Shown here one piece after another: positions 8,505 through 17,641 of a stretch of DNA of 64,000 nt. A program made the translations under genes and the position numbers. The stretch spans positions 21,639-85,638 of the forward strand of contig JBLIKP010000001.1 of assembly GCA_047635375.1 (NCBI GenBank). Reading direction: 5' to 3'. Under the pieces are notes generated by a model. It was given only the letters and a program-made list of their open reading frames with translations, had not been told where the DNA came from and made no database searches. Origin of the DNA: JBLIKP01 sp047635375. Its GTDB lineage: Bacteria; Bacteroidota; Bacteroidia; Sphingobacteriales; Sphingobacteriaceae. Positions within the stretch are counted from its first letter, which is position 1. The number at the start of each line of letters is the position of its first letter.

Positions 8505-9749
8505 ATGAACGATTCAGTCATAAAAATTAAGTCATTGTCTTATGACGATATGCAGCGTATATTAATAACGCGGCAAATCGAATTGAATTCCCTTTTGGAA
8601 ATTACACAGGCAATTAACAACAATTTGTCTGCGGAAGCCCTTTTCAAAATGTATCAATTTGTTCTTAGGTTTCACCTGCATGTCAATAAGTTGGCATTAT
8701 TTATCGCCAACGAAAAGGACTGGGAGTGTGTAATCCACTTTGGAGTGGAGGAAAATGTATCTCAGCTTAAGGTCGATGAAAATTTAATTCGGTACCAAGA
8801 AATAAACGATTTGGAGGATCATCCAAATGAGATTTTAAACGATTTTGACATTGTGATTCCCGTTTACCATAAGGCAAGACCTCTTGCTTTTGCATTAATT
8901 GGAGGTTTTTCCGAGGCTGATACCGATTCAAGAAACGGGCTTAAATTTATTAGGACTATTACCAATTTAATCCTTGTTGCTAACGAGAATAAAAAGCTGT
9001 TTAAGGAGCAAATAAAGCAGGAAAAGTTAAGTAAAGAGCTAGAATTGGCAGCCAAAGTTCAAACCATGCTTATCCCTGATGAACTGCCCTCAAACGAAAA
9101 AATTCAATTATCAGCATTATACTTACCCCACCAAAATATTGGCGGAGATTATTATGATTTTATCCGTTTAAATGAGTCTGAATTCATCTTTTGTATTGCA
9201 GATGTAAGCGGTAAAGGGGTTGGAGCAGCCCTAATAATGTCAAATTTGCAGGCCTATATGAGAGCTTTGGTGCAACAAGATTTTTCTTTAGAAAAGTTAG
9301 TGTCTAGCTTAAATGCAAACGTCTTAAAAAACACCAAAGGGGAACGTTTTATAACCCTTTTCTTAGGGCGATACAATTGTGAAACGAGAAAGCTTGATTA
9401 TATTAATGCAGGGCATAATCCTCCGCAACTGTTTCAAAAAAATAAAATAGTCGAATTAACGGTTGGGTGTACAATTTTAGGGATGTTTGATGAACTCCCC
9501 AAGGTTGAAACCGGATCGGTTAAATTGGATAAAAAGGCGCTTTTGGTGGCTTATACAGATGGGTTAATTGAAATGGATGAGTTTGAGGGGGATTCTTTTG
9601 ATGATGAGGACTTGTCAAGTTTCATTAAAGAAAATCATGCATTAGATTTAGATGATTTTAACAGCAGGCTACTGGCTAATTTAGACCCGTATAAGCAGCG
9701 AAACTTGTTAATTGACGATATTACCTTGCTCAGCTTCCGGGCCCTCTAA
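8505..9749 (+). CDS. GAF-SpoIIE (PP2C-type) serine/threonine phosphatase
   Basis: A 414-residue cytoplasmic protein. Residues ~30-170 form a GAF-like sensor domain, ~170-195 a helical linker (QEKLSKELELAAKVQ), and ~195-414 a SpoIIE/RsbU-type PP2C phosphatase domain. Signature elements are GGDYYDF, FCIADVSGKGVGAALIMS, YINAGHNPPQLF and YTDGLIEM, which supply the metal-binding aspartates. In other bacteria such enzymes dephosphorylate anti-sigma-factor antagonists; no anti-sigma or STAS gene is nearby. The 3' end overlaps the convergent O-antigen ligase-like gene by 42 bases. Confidence 0.92.
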   Translation: MNDSVIKIKSLSYDDMQRILITRQIELNSLLEITQAINNNLSAEALFKMYQFVLRFHLHVNKLALFIANEKDWECVIHFGVEENVSQLKVDENLIRYQEINDLEDHPNEILNDFDIVIPVYHKARPLAFALIGGFSEADTDSRNGLKFIRTITNLILVANENKKLFKEQIKQEKLSKELELAAKVQTMLIPDELPSNEKIQLSALYLPHQNIGGDYYDFIRLNESEFIFCIADVSGKGVGAALIMSNLQAYMRALVQQDFSLEKLVSSLNANVLKNTKGERFITLFLGRYNCETRKLDYINAGHNPPQLFQKNKIVELTVGCTILGMFDELPKVETGSVKLDKKALLVAYTDGLIEMDEFEGDSFDDEDLSSFIKENHALDLDDFNSRLLANLDPYKQRNLLIDDITLLSFRAL

Positions 9750-11177
9750 AACAGGCTTGTTATGGTAAATCTCTAAAGTTACAATCATGGCAATCATTGC
9801 CCAAATAGGAACCCCAGCCTTATCAATGTCTAAAAAATTATTCATTAGGCCATGAACAAAATAGGTAGTTAAGGCAAGCGTTGCACATGCGGCAAGAATT
9901 CTGACCTCCTGAGTTCTTCCATTATAGTAAAGTTCCATCCCACGATGCATCGTTAAAAACACAATACAAAGCCACGTGATTAATCCGGGAATGCCACTTT
10001 CAGAAAGCGGCCCAAGATATTCGCTATGGGCATTGCCTTTATCACCTGTGGTGGTGCTAATAATGGTCATTTCACTAAACCTTTGGTATGGTCCATATTG
10101 AAATGAGTAAGTACCCGGTCCGAATCCAACAATCGGTTTCTCCTTGAACATTCTAATTGCAGCGCTCCACCTATTTAATCGTTCTGTATTTGAGTCGTCC
10201 GTTGAAATGTTGTAGATAGAGTGAATCTGTTTAACATATTCCTTGTCAGAGTCCCGTGTAGCATCTTCTAAAGCAATTACAATCTGTTTTTGGAAAATTA
10301 CCAAACATGAAATCACTCCTATCAACAGAAGCATTAACGTTCTTAGTTTAAACCTGAATTGCATGAAGAAAAATAAAGCTCCTGCAATTAAAATTGAAAT
10401 CCAAGCCGCTCTGGTAAAGGAAAGCACTACAGCAATGAGAAAAATCCCGGTAAAGGTGGTGGCAAGGAATTTAATCATGGGATTCCCCTTGTTTAGGGAT
10501 TTTGAGAGCATAATGCCACCCATTAAAAATATTCCAACTGCTATTACCGCAGCATAACCTGTATGATCACCATAAAAAGGTGTGGGTGCCCAATGGGCTA
10601 CCTTTTTAGAAAATCCATTTTCTAAATGAACCCAAAAAGTGTATCCAATTATCCCTAAAAGTCCGACAGAATAAAGCCAGATAAACCTGTAAATATTCTT
10701 CTTCTGTTTAAACAATTGCGTCCCCAAAAAATACCAGCAAACTATGAACCACAATCTTCCTAGGAAGAATTTCAGTGAAATTATGGGCATAGTTGAAGTA
10801 ATCGTGGTGAACAGTATCCACAATAAGTTGGCTATAATTAAAAATGTAAGAGAATGACGTAAAACATTTTTATCGAAGGTGCGCTCTTTAAAAAGTTTAA
10901 AGAAAAACAGCATCATAATTCCGAATAGGAGGGGTTCCGTAGGGAAATTAAATCCAATTCCACCAGGAAGCGTAACAGGCAGTGAAATGGGTGTTAAAAG
11001 CGCGATTAAGAAGAGGACCTTGTCAAAAGAAAGTGCAATGAATAAGCCCGTTGCGATAATCACGGGTAGCAGAAGTATCCAATACCATTCCATGGCAATG
11101 CAAAAACTTGTTGCAGCAATATACCCGATGGATATTGCGTAAAACAGTTTTTCTTTTTTTGTTAAGGAAAATCGCAT
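9708..11177 (-). CDS. O-antigen ligase / polymerase-like membrane protein (Wzy_C family)
   Basis: A 489-residue protein with about a dozen membrane segments and the large periplasmic loop of the Wzy_C/WaaL family. The loop contains VGFGPGTYSFQYGP and GNAHSEYLGPLSESGIPG, the conserved region around the essential His/Glu of these enzymes; SFTRAAWIS is the usual arginine-containing helix start. It would ligate or polymerise undecaprenyl-linked glycans at the outer face of the inner membrane. It lies three bases from the Wzz-like gene, whose transcript it continues. Ligase versus polymerase cannot be settled from sequence alone. Confidence 0.85.
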   Translation of the reverse strand: MRFSLTKKEKLFYAISIGYIAATSFCIAMEWYWILLLPVIIATGLFIALSFDKVLFLIALLTPISLPVTLPGGIGFNFPTEPLLFGIMMLFFFKLFKERTFDKNVLRHSLTFLIIANLLWILFTTITSTMPIISLKFFLGRLWFIVCWYFLGTQLFKQKKNIYRFIWLYSVGLLGIIGYTFWVHLENGFSKKVAHWAPTPFYGDHTGYAAVIAVGIFLMGGIMLSKSLNKGNPMIKFLATTFTGIFLIAVVLSFTRAAWISILIAGALFFFMQFRFKLRTLMLLLIGVISCLVIFQKQIVIALEDATRDSDKEYVKQIHSIYNISTDDSNTERLNRWSAAIRMFKEKPIVGFGPGTYSFQYGPYQRFSEMTIISTTTGDKGNAHSEYLGPLSESGIPGLITWLCIVFLTMHRGMELYYNGRTQEVRILAACATLALTTYFVHGLMNNFLDIDKAGVPIWAMIAMIVTLEIYHNKPVLEGPEAEQGNIVN

Positions 11178-11180
11178 TTC

Positions 11181-12299
11181 CTATTTAAGGTTTTTGAAGT
11201 ATTCCCTTAAATAATCAGAAATAAATAGAAGTATTAGAGAAAGGAAAAATACGGAGAATGTGGTGCCAAAAACGATTACCGATCGAACAGGAGTTGCTTT
11301 AATTTCAGAAACCTCTGCCTTATTAATGATAAATTTCTGCGGAAGCGTTTTTTCGTAATCAATAGTAGCCTTGTCCAATTTCAGCTTTAATTCGCTTAAA
11401 TTTTGTTGCTCTAAATCCATTTGGTTTGAGAAGTAAATATACTTTCCACCGTATTTTGCTAGTAGGTTAAGTTTATTTTCCAGCTCTTTCTTTTTTGCAA
11501 GGGCGCCATTTAATCTAGCGGTTGTTCCAAGAATTAATGAATCCGGGACGTTTCCTTTATACTCTTTATAAGTTTTTAACTTGGCTTGCTCATCTTGGGT
11601 GTTGGCTAATGCTTTAATAAATTGATCGTTAATAATCGCCGATTGTGACTCATAGTCGTAAATCCCAATATTCCTTAGGGCATTTAAAGAATCATTTAAT
11701 TGATTAATGTTGCCAACCCTAGCTGTGTATTCGGCTTTAACAATATTAAAAGCTTCTAATGCTCTAATTTTTTGAATTCTATTTTTTGTAGTATCCAGCA
11801 TCTCCCCGATAAAATTAGCGATGTCAGCTGCAACTTGGGGATCGGAGTCAAGCACTTTAACTTGAATCGCGTTATATTCTGTACGCTTATAGGTAATGTT
11901 TTTGTTGAATGTTTCGGATACGTTTGTTTTAAATTCTTTTTTGGTGGTATCGATGTCGTAATGTGCTACCAGATTAAAGTCTGATATTACACGATTTTTA
12001 ATTTCTCCAGAACCTAAAATCTGCAGAATTTGATCAACCTGCTCCTTTTCGCCAAATGCTAAAACATCTTTTTTATTGCCGCCCTCGTCAAGAAGTGCGC
12101 CTGAAACTGATGTGGTTGCCGTAGGATAAAAAATAAGGGTTGATTTAAATTTAGGCGTAATAAAAGCTGGACCCGAGAATATTATTGAGGATATCCCAGC
12201 TAATAGAGTAACCACAATTAATTGTATTTTGTATTTCCAGACAAAGTCAAGAAGGGTGACTATATTAAAGGAATAATTGTTGTTTTTATTGCTTTCCAT
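11181..12299 (-). CDS. Wzz-like chain-length determinant protein
   Basis: A 372-residue polysaccharide co-polymerase-like protein. It has two membrane helices (about 28-48 and 335-357) flanking a large periplasmic domain that is mostly helical and coiled coil (about 160-310). The TM2-proximal stretch KATPVRSVIVFG has the proline-containing form typical of Wzz proteins. No cytoplasmic tyrosine-kinase domain is attached. It would set chain length of the glycan handled by the neighbouring Wzy/WaaL-like protein. The gene lies 39 bases after the flippase-like gene in the same direction. Confidence 0.84.
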   Translation of the reverse strand: MESNKNNNYSFNIVTLLDFVWKYKIQLIVVTLLAGISSIIFSGPAFITPKFKSTLIFYPTATTSVSGALLDEGGNKKDVLAFGEKEQVDQILQILGSGEIKNRVISDFNLVAHYDIDTTKKEFKTNVSETFNKNITYKRTEYNAIQVKVLDSDPQVAADIANFIGEMLDTTKNRIQKIRALEAFNIVKAEYTARVGNINQLNDSLNALRNIGIYDYESQSAIINDQFIKALANTQDEQAKLKTYKEYKGNVPDSLILGTTARLNGALAKKKELENKLNLLAKYGGKYIYFSNQMDLEQQNLSELKLKLDKATIDYEKTLPQKFIINKAEVSEIKATPVRSVIVFGTTFSVFFLSLILLFISDYLREYFKNLK

Positions 12300-12338
12300 T
12301 CAATTAGGTTTTGACATTGTAATCATGCAAAATTAATA

Positions 12339-13796
12339 TTAAAATCGTTTTTGACCACCCATCGACCGTAAAAAAGATATTCCTTTTCCCAAGGGGATGA
12401 TTTTTAATCCGAAAACAAGTGCAAGTCCAAGGGTTATTTGAAGCAATAATTCCTGAATATGATTGAAATGCCCCGCCGTTTTAATCATCCACATGCCAAT
12501 TGGAGTAAGGGTAAGAAAGCCAATGAAAGCTAAAACCTTTAAAATTTTAGGGGTGAAGTTAAATTCTTTTTTACAAATAATTAATTGAGCCATGGCTGTA
12601 AATCCTTGGGTAAATATTGTTGCCCAAACGGCACCTTCGGCCTTGTATTCTGGTATCAGGATAAAATTTAAAATCACATTAATAAATACTCCGATAATGG
12701 CAACCCTATTTAATTTTTTTAAGCTCCCATTTGCCGTTAATAATGTTCCGAAAACATAATTGGTGGAGGTGAATACAAAAACCATCATTAATAGCCCAAA
12801 TAGGTTATTGGCGTATTCAGTTGTTCCAGGGTAAAGTAGTGTGAATATTTGTTCTCTTTGGAAAAAACATAACGAAGCTAAAACTACAGAACCTCCAAAG
12901 AGGAGGGAAAAGCTTATACCTGCCAAGGGGGCGGGAGACTTTTTCTTTTTGAGCATAGTTGCAAACATTGGCAATAAAAGGGTTGCAAAAAGGTAGGCTA
13001 TCATTGAAGATGCATCAAGGAGACGGTAGCCCATGGCGTAGTAACCAGATTCGATTGCACCATCGGGGAGCATTCTTTCTAGCATTACTGTATCTAGGCG
13101 AGTGTAAATCATCATGAGCACAATTAGCAATGCAAAAGGATAGGCGCTTTTTAATATGCTTTTCATCCGCGTAAGCGATGGTTTGAAAGAAATTGTCCCA
13201 GAATAAAAAATCACTACTGCAAAGGCTATTGTTGCCGTAAGTGATAAACTCACAGTCTGTAGTAGTACAAAAGTTTTAATGGTCAAATCTACCTCAAGCC
13301 CACCGTATAAAACTGGCGCTAAAATTATTATCATTAATAATTTGTCTAGGCTGCTTAGGAGGCTGTCGGTTTTGAATTTTTGAAGCCCTGAAATGTTACT
13401 TCGAAAGAATAGGATGAAACTATTTATTGCTTGATTCAAGGCCAGCCAAAGTAATAGTTGGAAGCTTAATCCAGAATACCCCATGATTAATCCTGCAATT
13501 ATTACGATTATTGCGAAAAGTCCGCTTAGGATTATTTTTAATGCTAAAACATCTGGCAAATATTTTTTAAGTAAAAAATGATGTTGAGCAATATTACGGT
13601 TGTTGTAATTTGTTAATCCTACATCAGCGAAAATGGAAAAAATAAAAGTAAGATTGAAAAGTGCATAATATAGGCCGTAGGATTCTGGTCCTACAAGATT
13701 CTGAACACCCCTGTCAATTCCCAACAACCAAACCGGCTTGATGATAATATTTATCATCAATAAAAGCAAAAGGTTTATTAGGAAGGTTTTTTTCAT
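12339..13796 (-). CDS. Polysaccharide flippase (Wzx/MOP family)
   Basis: A 485-residue protein with 12-14 membrane segments and the features of MOP-superfamily oligosaccharide exporters: the N-terminal GPESYGLYYALFNLTFIF, the central RLDTVMLERMLPDGAIESGYYAMGYRLLD, and the late ILNFILIPEYKAEGAVWATIFTQG. It would move lipid-linked repeat units across the inner membrane. It is the first gene of a three-gene unit with the Wzz-like and Wzy/WaaL-like genes. It is divergent from the GT4 gene across a 101-base spacer. Confidence 0.88.
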   Translation of the reverse strand: MKKTFLINLLLLLMINIIIKPVWLLGIDRGVQNLVGPESYGLYYALFNLTFIFSIFADVGLTNYNNRNIAQHHFLLKKYLPDVLALKIILSGLFAIIVIIAGLIMGYSGLSFQLLLWLALNQAINSFILFFRSNISGLQKFKTDSLLSSLDKLLMIIILAPVLYGGLEVDLTIKTFVLLQTVSLSLTATIAFAVVIFYSGTISFKPSLTRMKSILKSAYPFALLIVLMMIYTRLDTVMLERMLPDGAIESGYYAMGYRLLDASSMIAYLFATLLLPMFATMLKKKKSPAPLAGISFSLLFGGSVVLASLCFFQREQIFTLLYPGTTEYANNLFGLLMMVFVFTSTNYVFGTLLTANGSLKKLNRVAIIGVFINVILNFILIPEYKAEGAVWATIFTQGFTAMAQLIICKKEFNFTPKILKVLAFIGFLTLTPIGMWMIKTAGHFNHIQELLLQITLGLALVFGLKIIPLGKGISFLRSMGGQKRF

Positions 13797-13861
13797 TTTT
13801 TAGATTTCCGGATGATTTACAAATTTCACAAACTATTTCTTTTTAACGGGTCAATAATCAA

Positions 13862-13869
13862 TAAATTTG
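13862..13869 (+). promoter_or_regulatory. Candidate -7 promoter box for the GT4 gene
   Basis: TAAATTTG fits the Bacteroidota -7 consensus TAnnTTTG and lies 28 bases before the TTG start at 13898. No exact TTTG is seen at the expected -33 distance. Confidence 0.4.
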
Positions 13870-13897
13870 ACCATATTCATAAATTAACGAATCAAAA

Positions 13898-15025
13898 TTG
13901 GTAATTGCAGTAAATACAAGGCTTCTTTTAAAAAATAAGCTTCAAGGGATAGGTTGGTTTTCTTACGAAAGTTTGAAAAGGATAACCCAAGATCATCCTG
14001 AACATACTTTTCATTTCTTTTTTGATAGGCCTTTCGATCAAGAGTTTGTGTTTGGGGAGAATGTGATTCCACATGTCCTTTTCCCTCAGGCTAGGCACCC
14101 GTTTTTATATTTTTTGTTTTTCGAATTTGCGGTTACCCAGGCATTAAAAACCATAAAAGCCGACCTCTTCTTAAGCCCTGATGGGTACCTTAGTCTACGA
14201 ACAGACGTACCATCGATTCAGGTGATTCATGACTTGAATTTTGAGCATAACCCTGAATTCGTTCCGTTTTTTGAGCGTAAGTTTTACCGTTATTTTTTTC
14301 CGCGTTATGCGCGTAAGGCTGCTCGGATTGCAACGGTATCATCCTTTTCAAAACAGGACATTATTGATGTGTATGGCATCGCAGAAAATAAAATTGATGT
14401 GGTCTATAATGGGGCAGGAAAGCAATTTCAGCCATTATCTGATATTGAACAAGTTGAAATTAGAAATGAAATTTCTGGCGGAGTTCCATACTTCCTTTAT
14501 GTAGGGGCGTTTCACCATCGGAAAAATATGCATGGAATGGTTAATGCGTTTTCAAAATTTAAACGCTTAACCCAGTCTAAGGTGAAGTTTGTTTTTGTTG
14601 GGGAGAAACTTTTTGGGGATCCTGCTTTCGCGAAAGCTTATGAAACCTGTGAGTTTAAAAACGATTTTATTTTCACGGGAAGGTTAGCTTCTGAAAAACT
14701 ACCCAAAGTAATAGCATCTGCTCAAACCATGGTTTACGTGCCCTTTTTTGAAGGATTTGGAATTCCTCCCTTGGAGGCAATGCAAAGCGGAACACCCGTG
14801 ATATGTTCAAACGTAAGCTCGTTACCTGAAGTGGTAGGAAATGCTGCGCTTACCGTTAACCCAAAAGATTGTGATGAAATAGTTTCGGCTTTAAGCCGAA
14901 TGGATAGCGATCCCGAATTAAGGGAAAATTTTAAGAGATTAGGATTGGAACAAGCGAAGAAATTTTCTTGGGAAAAAACCGCAAGGGCGTTATACAATTC
15001 AATAGAAAAAGTTTTAAATGGCTGA
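13898..15025 (+). CDS. Family 4 glycosyltransferase
   Basis: A 375-residue GT-B protein starting at TTG 13898, which yields the typical GT4 opening [20 protein letters not shown]. The acceptor half is followed by the nucleotide-sugar half with [21 protein letters not shown] near residue 200 and the E(x7)E-type motif [19 protein letters not shown] near 285, which binds the donor. It probably adds a sugar to the lipid-linked unit exported by the divergently encoded Wzx-like flippase. It overlaps rnhB by eight bases. Confidence 0.9.
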   Translation: MVIAVNTRLLLKNKLQGIGWFSYESLKRITQDHPEHTFHFFFDRPFDQEFVFGENVIPHVLFPQARHPFLYFLFFEFAVTQALKTIKADLFLSPDGYLSLRTDVPSIQVIHDLNFEHNPEFVPFFERKFYRYFFPRYARKAARIATVSSFSKQDIIDVYGIAENKIDVVYNGAGKQFQPLSDIEQVEIRNEISGGVPYFLYVGAFHHRKNMHGMVNAFSKFKRLTQSKVKFVFVGEKLFGDPAFAKAYETCEFKNDFIFTGRLASEKLPKVIASAQTMVYVPFFEGFGIPPLEAMQSGTPVICSNVSSLPEVVGNAALTVNPKDCDEIVSALSRMDSDPELRENFKRLGLEQAKKFSWEKTARALYNSIEKVLNG

Positions 15026-15623
15026 GTTATTAAACCAATACCAAGATGTACTTGTTGAGGCTGGATGCGATGAAGCCGGAAGGGGTTGTCTTGCCGGGCC
15101 CGTGGTTGCTGCAGCAGTAATCCTCAATGAAGGGGTAGACCACCCATTGCTAAATGATTCTAAGCAAGTTTCTGAAAAAAACCGAAATGAACTGAGGAAG
15201 TTTATTGAGAAAAATGCTCGCGCTTGGGCTGTCGGGATTTGTTCACCCCAAGAAATTGATGAAATAAACATACTTAAGGCCTCATTTTTAGCAATGCATA
15301 AGGCAGTAGATGGTCTTAGGGTAAAACCGGGTTTTTTATCCATTGATGGTAACCGATTTACGCCATATAAAAATTTGGAGTTTGCCTGTATTATCAAAGG
15401 GGATGCAAAATATAAAAACATTGCAGCAGCTTCTATTTTAGCCAAAACTCATCGAGATGAAATAATGAAGGGATTAGCTATTGAGCATCCTGAATACAGT
15501 TGGGAACAAAATATGGGTTACCCAACCAAAAAGCATCGTGAAGCCATTTATGAGTTTGGAATAACTATTCATCATAGAAAAACTTTCAGGCAGTTACCGG
15601 AGCAGCTTAGTATGAAAATTTAA
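15018..15623 (+). CDS. rnhB: Ribonuclease HII
   Basis: A 201-residue enzyme that cuts RNA in RNA-DNA hybrids and removes single ribonucleotides. The N-terminal signature [20 protein letters not shown] holds the catalytic Asp18-Glu19 pair; SIDGNRF supplies the next aspartate and [12 protein letters not shown] the following conserved block. The length is normal. The start overlaps the end of the GT4 gene by eight bases, and its stop codon region overlaps the convergent small membrane-protein gene. Confidence 0.96.
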   Translation: MAELLNQYQDVLVEAGCDEAGRGCLAGPVVAAAVILNEGVDHPLLNDSKQVSEKNRNELRKFIEKNARAWAVGICSPQEIDEINILKASFLAMHKAVDGLRVKPGFLSIDGNRFTPYKNLEFACIIKGDAKYKNIAAASILAKTHRDEIMKGLAIEHPEYSWEQNMGYPTKKHREAIYEFGITIHHRKTFRQLPEQLSMKI

Positions 15624-15913
15624 CCGAGCCAATTATATCTTTCCGCAAAAAACACCAATACTCTAAATAGAATTGAAATACCTAAAAAGACATAAAACAT
15701 GATTTTATAGGTCCTCAGTTTTACCACCTCTTTTTTTAACTCTTCCTTCATTTCAGGACTTTCAACGAACAATTTTGTGAGCTGAATATTGGTTATTCCT
15801 CTTGATTGAGCGAAACGCGAAATTTTGAAAAGCATTCTTCCATATTGAATGAAATACATAAATGTAATTCCTAATAGAAAGTAAAAAAGGATATCCGAAA
15901 GACTAGTTCCCAT
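15620..15913 (-). CDS. Small membrane protein of unknown function
   Basis: About 97 residues with two membrane helices (roughly 5-26 and 67-90) joined by a charged loop containing [20 protein letters not shown] do not recognise a family. I chose the start at 15913 because GGAGA lies about nine bases upstream, although a frame five codons longer begins at 15928. It overlaps the end of the amidohydrolase gene by 11 bases, so it is probably translated from the same mRNA. Confidence 0.65.
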   Translation of the reverse strand: MGTSLSDILFYFLLGITFMYFIQYGRMLFKISRFAQSRGITNIQLTKLFVESPEMKEELKKEVVKLRTYKIMFYVFLGISILFRVLVFFAERYNWLG

Positions 15914-17543
15914 AAACTTTCTCCCCATTTACGAAGGTCATAATAACCTTGGTATTTCTAATTTCTCCTTCTGGAGCGGTCATAATATCTTTTTCCAAAA
16001 CCACGAAATCGGCGGATTTGCCTTCAACCAAGGAGCCTTTATTTTTGTCTTCAAAACCGGCATAGGCCGCCCAAATGGTCATAGCTTTTAATGCTTCAAT
16101 GCGAGTGATTTTTTCTTTAGGCAGAAAGCCATCATCAGGGAAGCCCTGTGCGTCTTTTCTTTCAACCGCTGAGGCAAATCCTAGTAGAGGATTAATTTCT
16201 TCGACAGGAAAGTCACTTCCGGCTGCAATTAACCCCGTTGTTTTTATTAAAGTGTTATAGGCATAGGCGCCAGCTAATCTGTTTTCTCCAAGTCTATCTT
16301 TTGCCCAATACATGTCGCTTGTTGCGTGAGTGGGTTGAACCGATGGGATAATATTAAAGGTTTCCATAAGGTTCAAATCTGATGGGTTAATAACCTGGCA
16401 ATGTTCGATTCTCCATCTTTTATCGTTTCCTTCATTTAGGAAATCTGCGTAAATATTTAGCATTACCCTATTTGCGGAGTCACCAATACAATGTGTGTTA
16501 AGTTGAAAACCCAAAAGGAACACCTTTTCAGCTACTTTACGCAGGCTATCCTGGGAGCTTAATAGGAATCCTATTTCCTGTGGTTTATCGCTATATGGGT
16601 GTAATAAGCATGCTCCTCGAGAGCCTAAAGCCCCATCGCCATAAAGTTTAAAAGAATTTACCGTGAGCCGTTCATTTTTTATTGACCCTTCTTGTTCGAA
16701 GAAATCAAAATTCTCCTGGTTAGGGTTGGCCATCGCGTAGACCTTAATTTTTAAAACACCCTTATTCTGAAGGGAATCGAGGATTTGAATATCTTCAAGA
16801 TCTAACCCAGCATCTGTAACAGTGGTGAGACCTACTTCGAATAAGTTTTTCTCCGCCAATATTAAAGCCGCCGATTTTTCTTCTCTTGTTAATTTCGGAA
16901 TTGCTATTTCAATAAGATCTACTGCATTATCAAGAATAAGGCCCGTAAGTTTTCCGTTTTTCACTTCTAGAAAACCTCCCTCAATTTTGCTGTCAGGGCT
17001 GATTTTGGCGAGTTCAAAAGCTTTTTTATTGACATAAGCGGCATGACCATCTACTCGGCGGACTAGTACAGGGGTTTCGGGAAAGGATTTATTTAAAAGT
17101 GTATTGTCGGGGAATTCTTTTCCAGGCCATAATGATTGGTCCCAGCCTCTTCCGGTAATCCATTGTCCTGGATTGTTTTTTTGATGCTCCTCCATTTTAG
17201 CAACCATTTCTTCCATAGAGTTCACACCCCGTAAATCTACTCTTGATAATTGCTGCGCATAGCCATTAAAGTGGGAATGAGCGTCATTAAACCCAGGGTA
17301 AACGGGTTTCCCTTGAAGATCGATTTCGCGTTCAACCGAATTGTTTTTTCGTAATGGAGTTTCCTTTCCAATGGCCACAATTGTGCCATTTTTTACAATC
17401 ATGGCTTCTGCCTTGGAAAAGTCCCCATCAACAGTATATATCACGCCGTTGAAGTAAAGGGTCCCTGATGGTTTTTCTTGATTACAAGAAATCAAAAATA
17501 GGTTGAGAAGGACGAAAAGTAAGATTGATTGGAAACGTTTCAT
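15903..17543 (-). CDS. Lipoprotein amidohydrolase (YtcJ-like)
   Basis: A 546-residue metal-dependent hydrolase with a lipoprotein signal peptide ending LISC (Cys20). The beta strands of the composite domain come first (TLYFNGVIYTVDG), then the metal-binding HxH in FNDAHSHFNGY near residue 90. Further blocks are GRGWDQSLWPGKEFP, LNTHCIGDSANRVML, RIEHCQVINPSD and AAGSDFPVEEINPLLG, all typical of the Amidohydro_3/YtcJ subgroup. Substrates of this subgroup are poorly known; N-substituted amides and formamides have been reported for relatives. It would face the periplasm or surface. A terminator at 17588 isolates it from the M43 protease gene upstream. Confidence 0.9.
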   Translation of the reverse strand: MKRFQSILLFVLLNLFLISCNQEKPSGTLYFNGVIYTVDGDFSKAEAMIVKNGTIVAIGKETPLRKNNSVEREIDLQGKPVYPGFNDAHSHFNGYAQQLSRVDLRGVNSMEEMVAKMEEHQKNNPGQWITGRGWDQSLWPGKEFPDNTLLNKSFPETPVLVRRVDGHAAYVNKKAFELAKISPDSKIEGGFLEVKNGKLTGLILDNAVDLIEIAIPKLTREEKSAALILAEKNLFEVGLTTVTDAGLDLEDIQILDSLQNKGVLKIKVYAMANPNQENFDFFEQEGSIKNERLTVNSFKLYGDGALGSRGACLLHPYSDKPQEIGFLLSSQDSLRKVAEKVFLLGFQLNTHCIGDSANRVMLNIYADFLNEGNDKRWRIEHCQVINPSDLNLMETFNIIPSVQPTHATSDMYWAKDRLGENRLAGAYAYNTLIKTTGLIAAGSDFPVEEINPLLGFASAVERKDAQGFPDDGFLPKEKITRIEALKAMTIWAAYAGFEDKNKGSLVEGKSADFVVLEKDIMTAPEGEIRNTKVIMTFVNGEKVYGN

Positions 17544-17587
17544 GCTTAAAAATTGAATATGGAAATTATACTACGAAGTAAATAAAA

Positions 17588-17617
17588 AAATCCCCTTCCG
17601 TTACCGAAAGGGGATTT
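17588..17617 (-). terminator. Terminator of the first M43 protease gene
   Basis: A 10 bp stem AAATCCCCTT / AAGGGGATTT with a 10-base loop. On the minus strand it runs into seven T residues (bases 17584-17590 read as T). Confidence 0.8.
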
Positions 17618-17641
17618 TATTTATTGAGTTAAGTAAAATTA

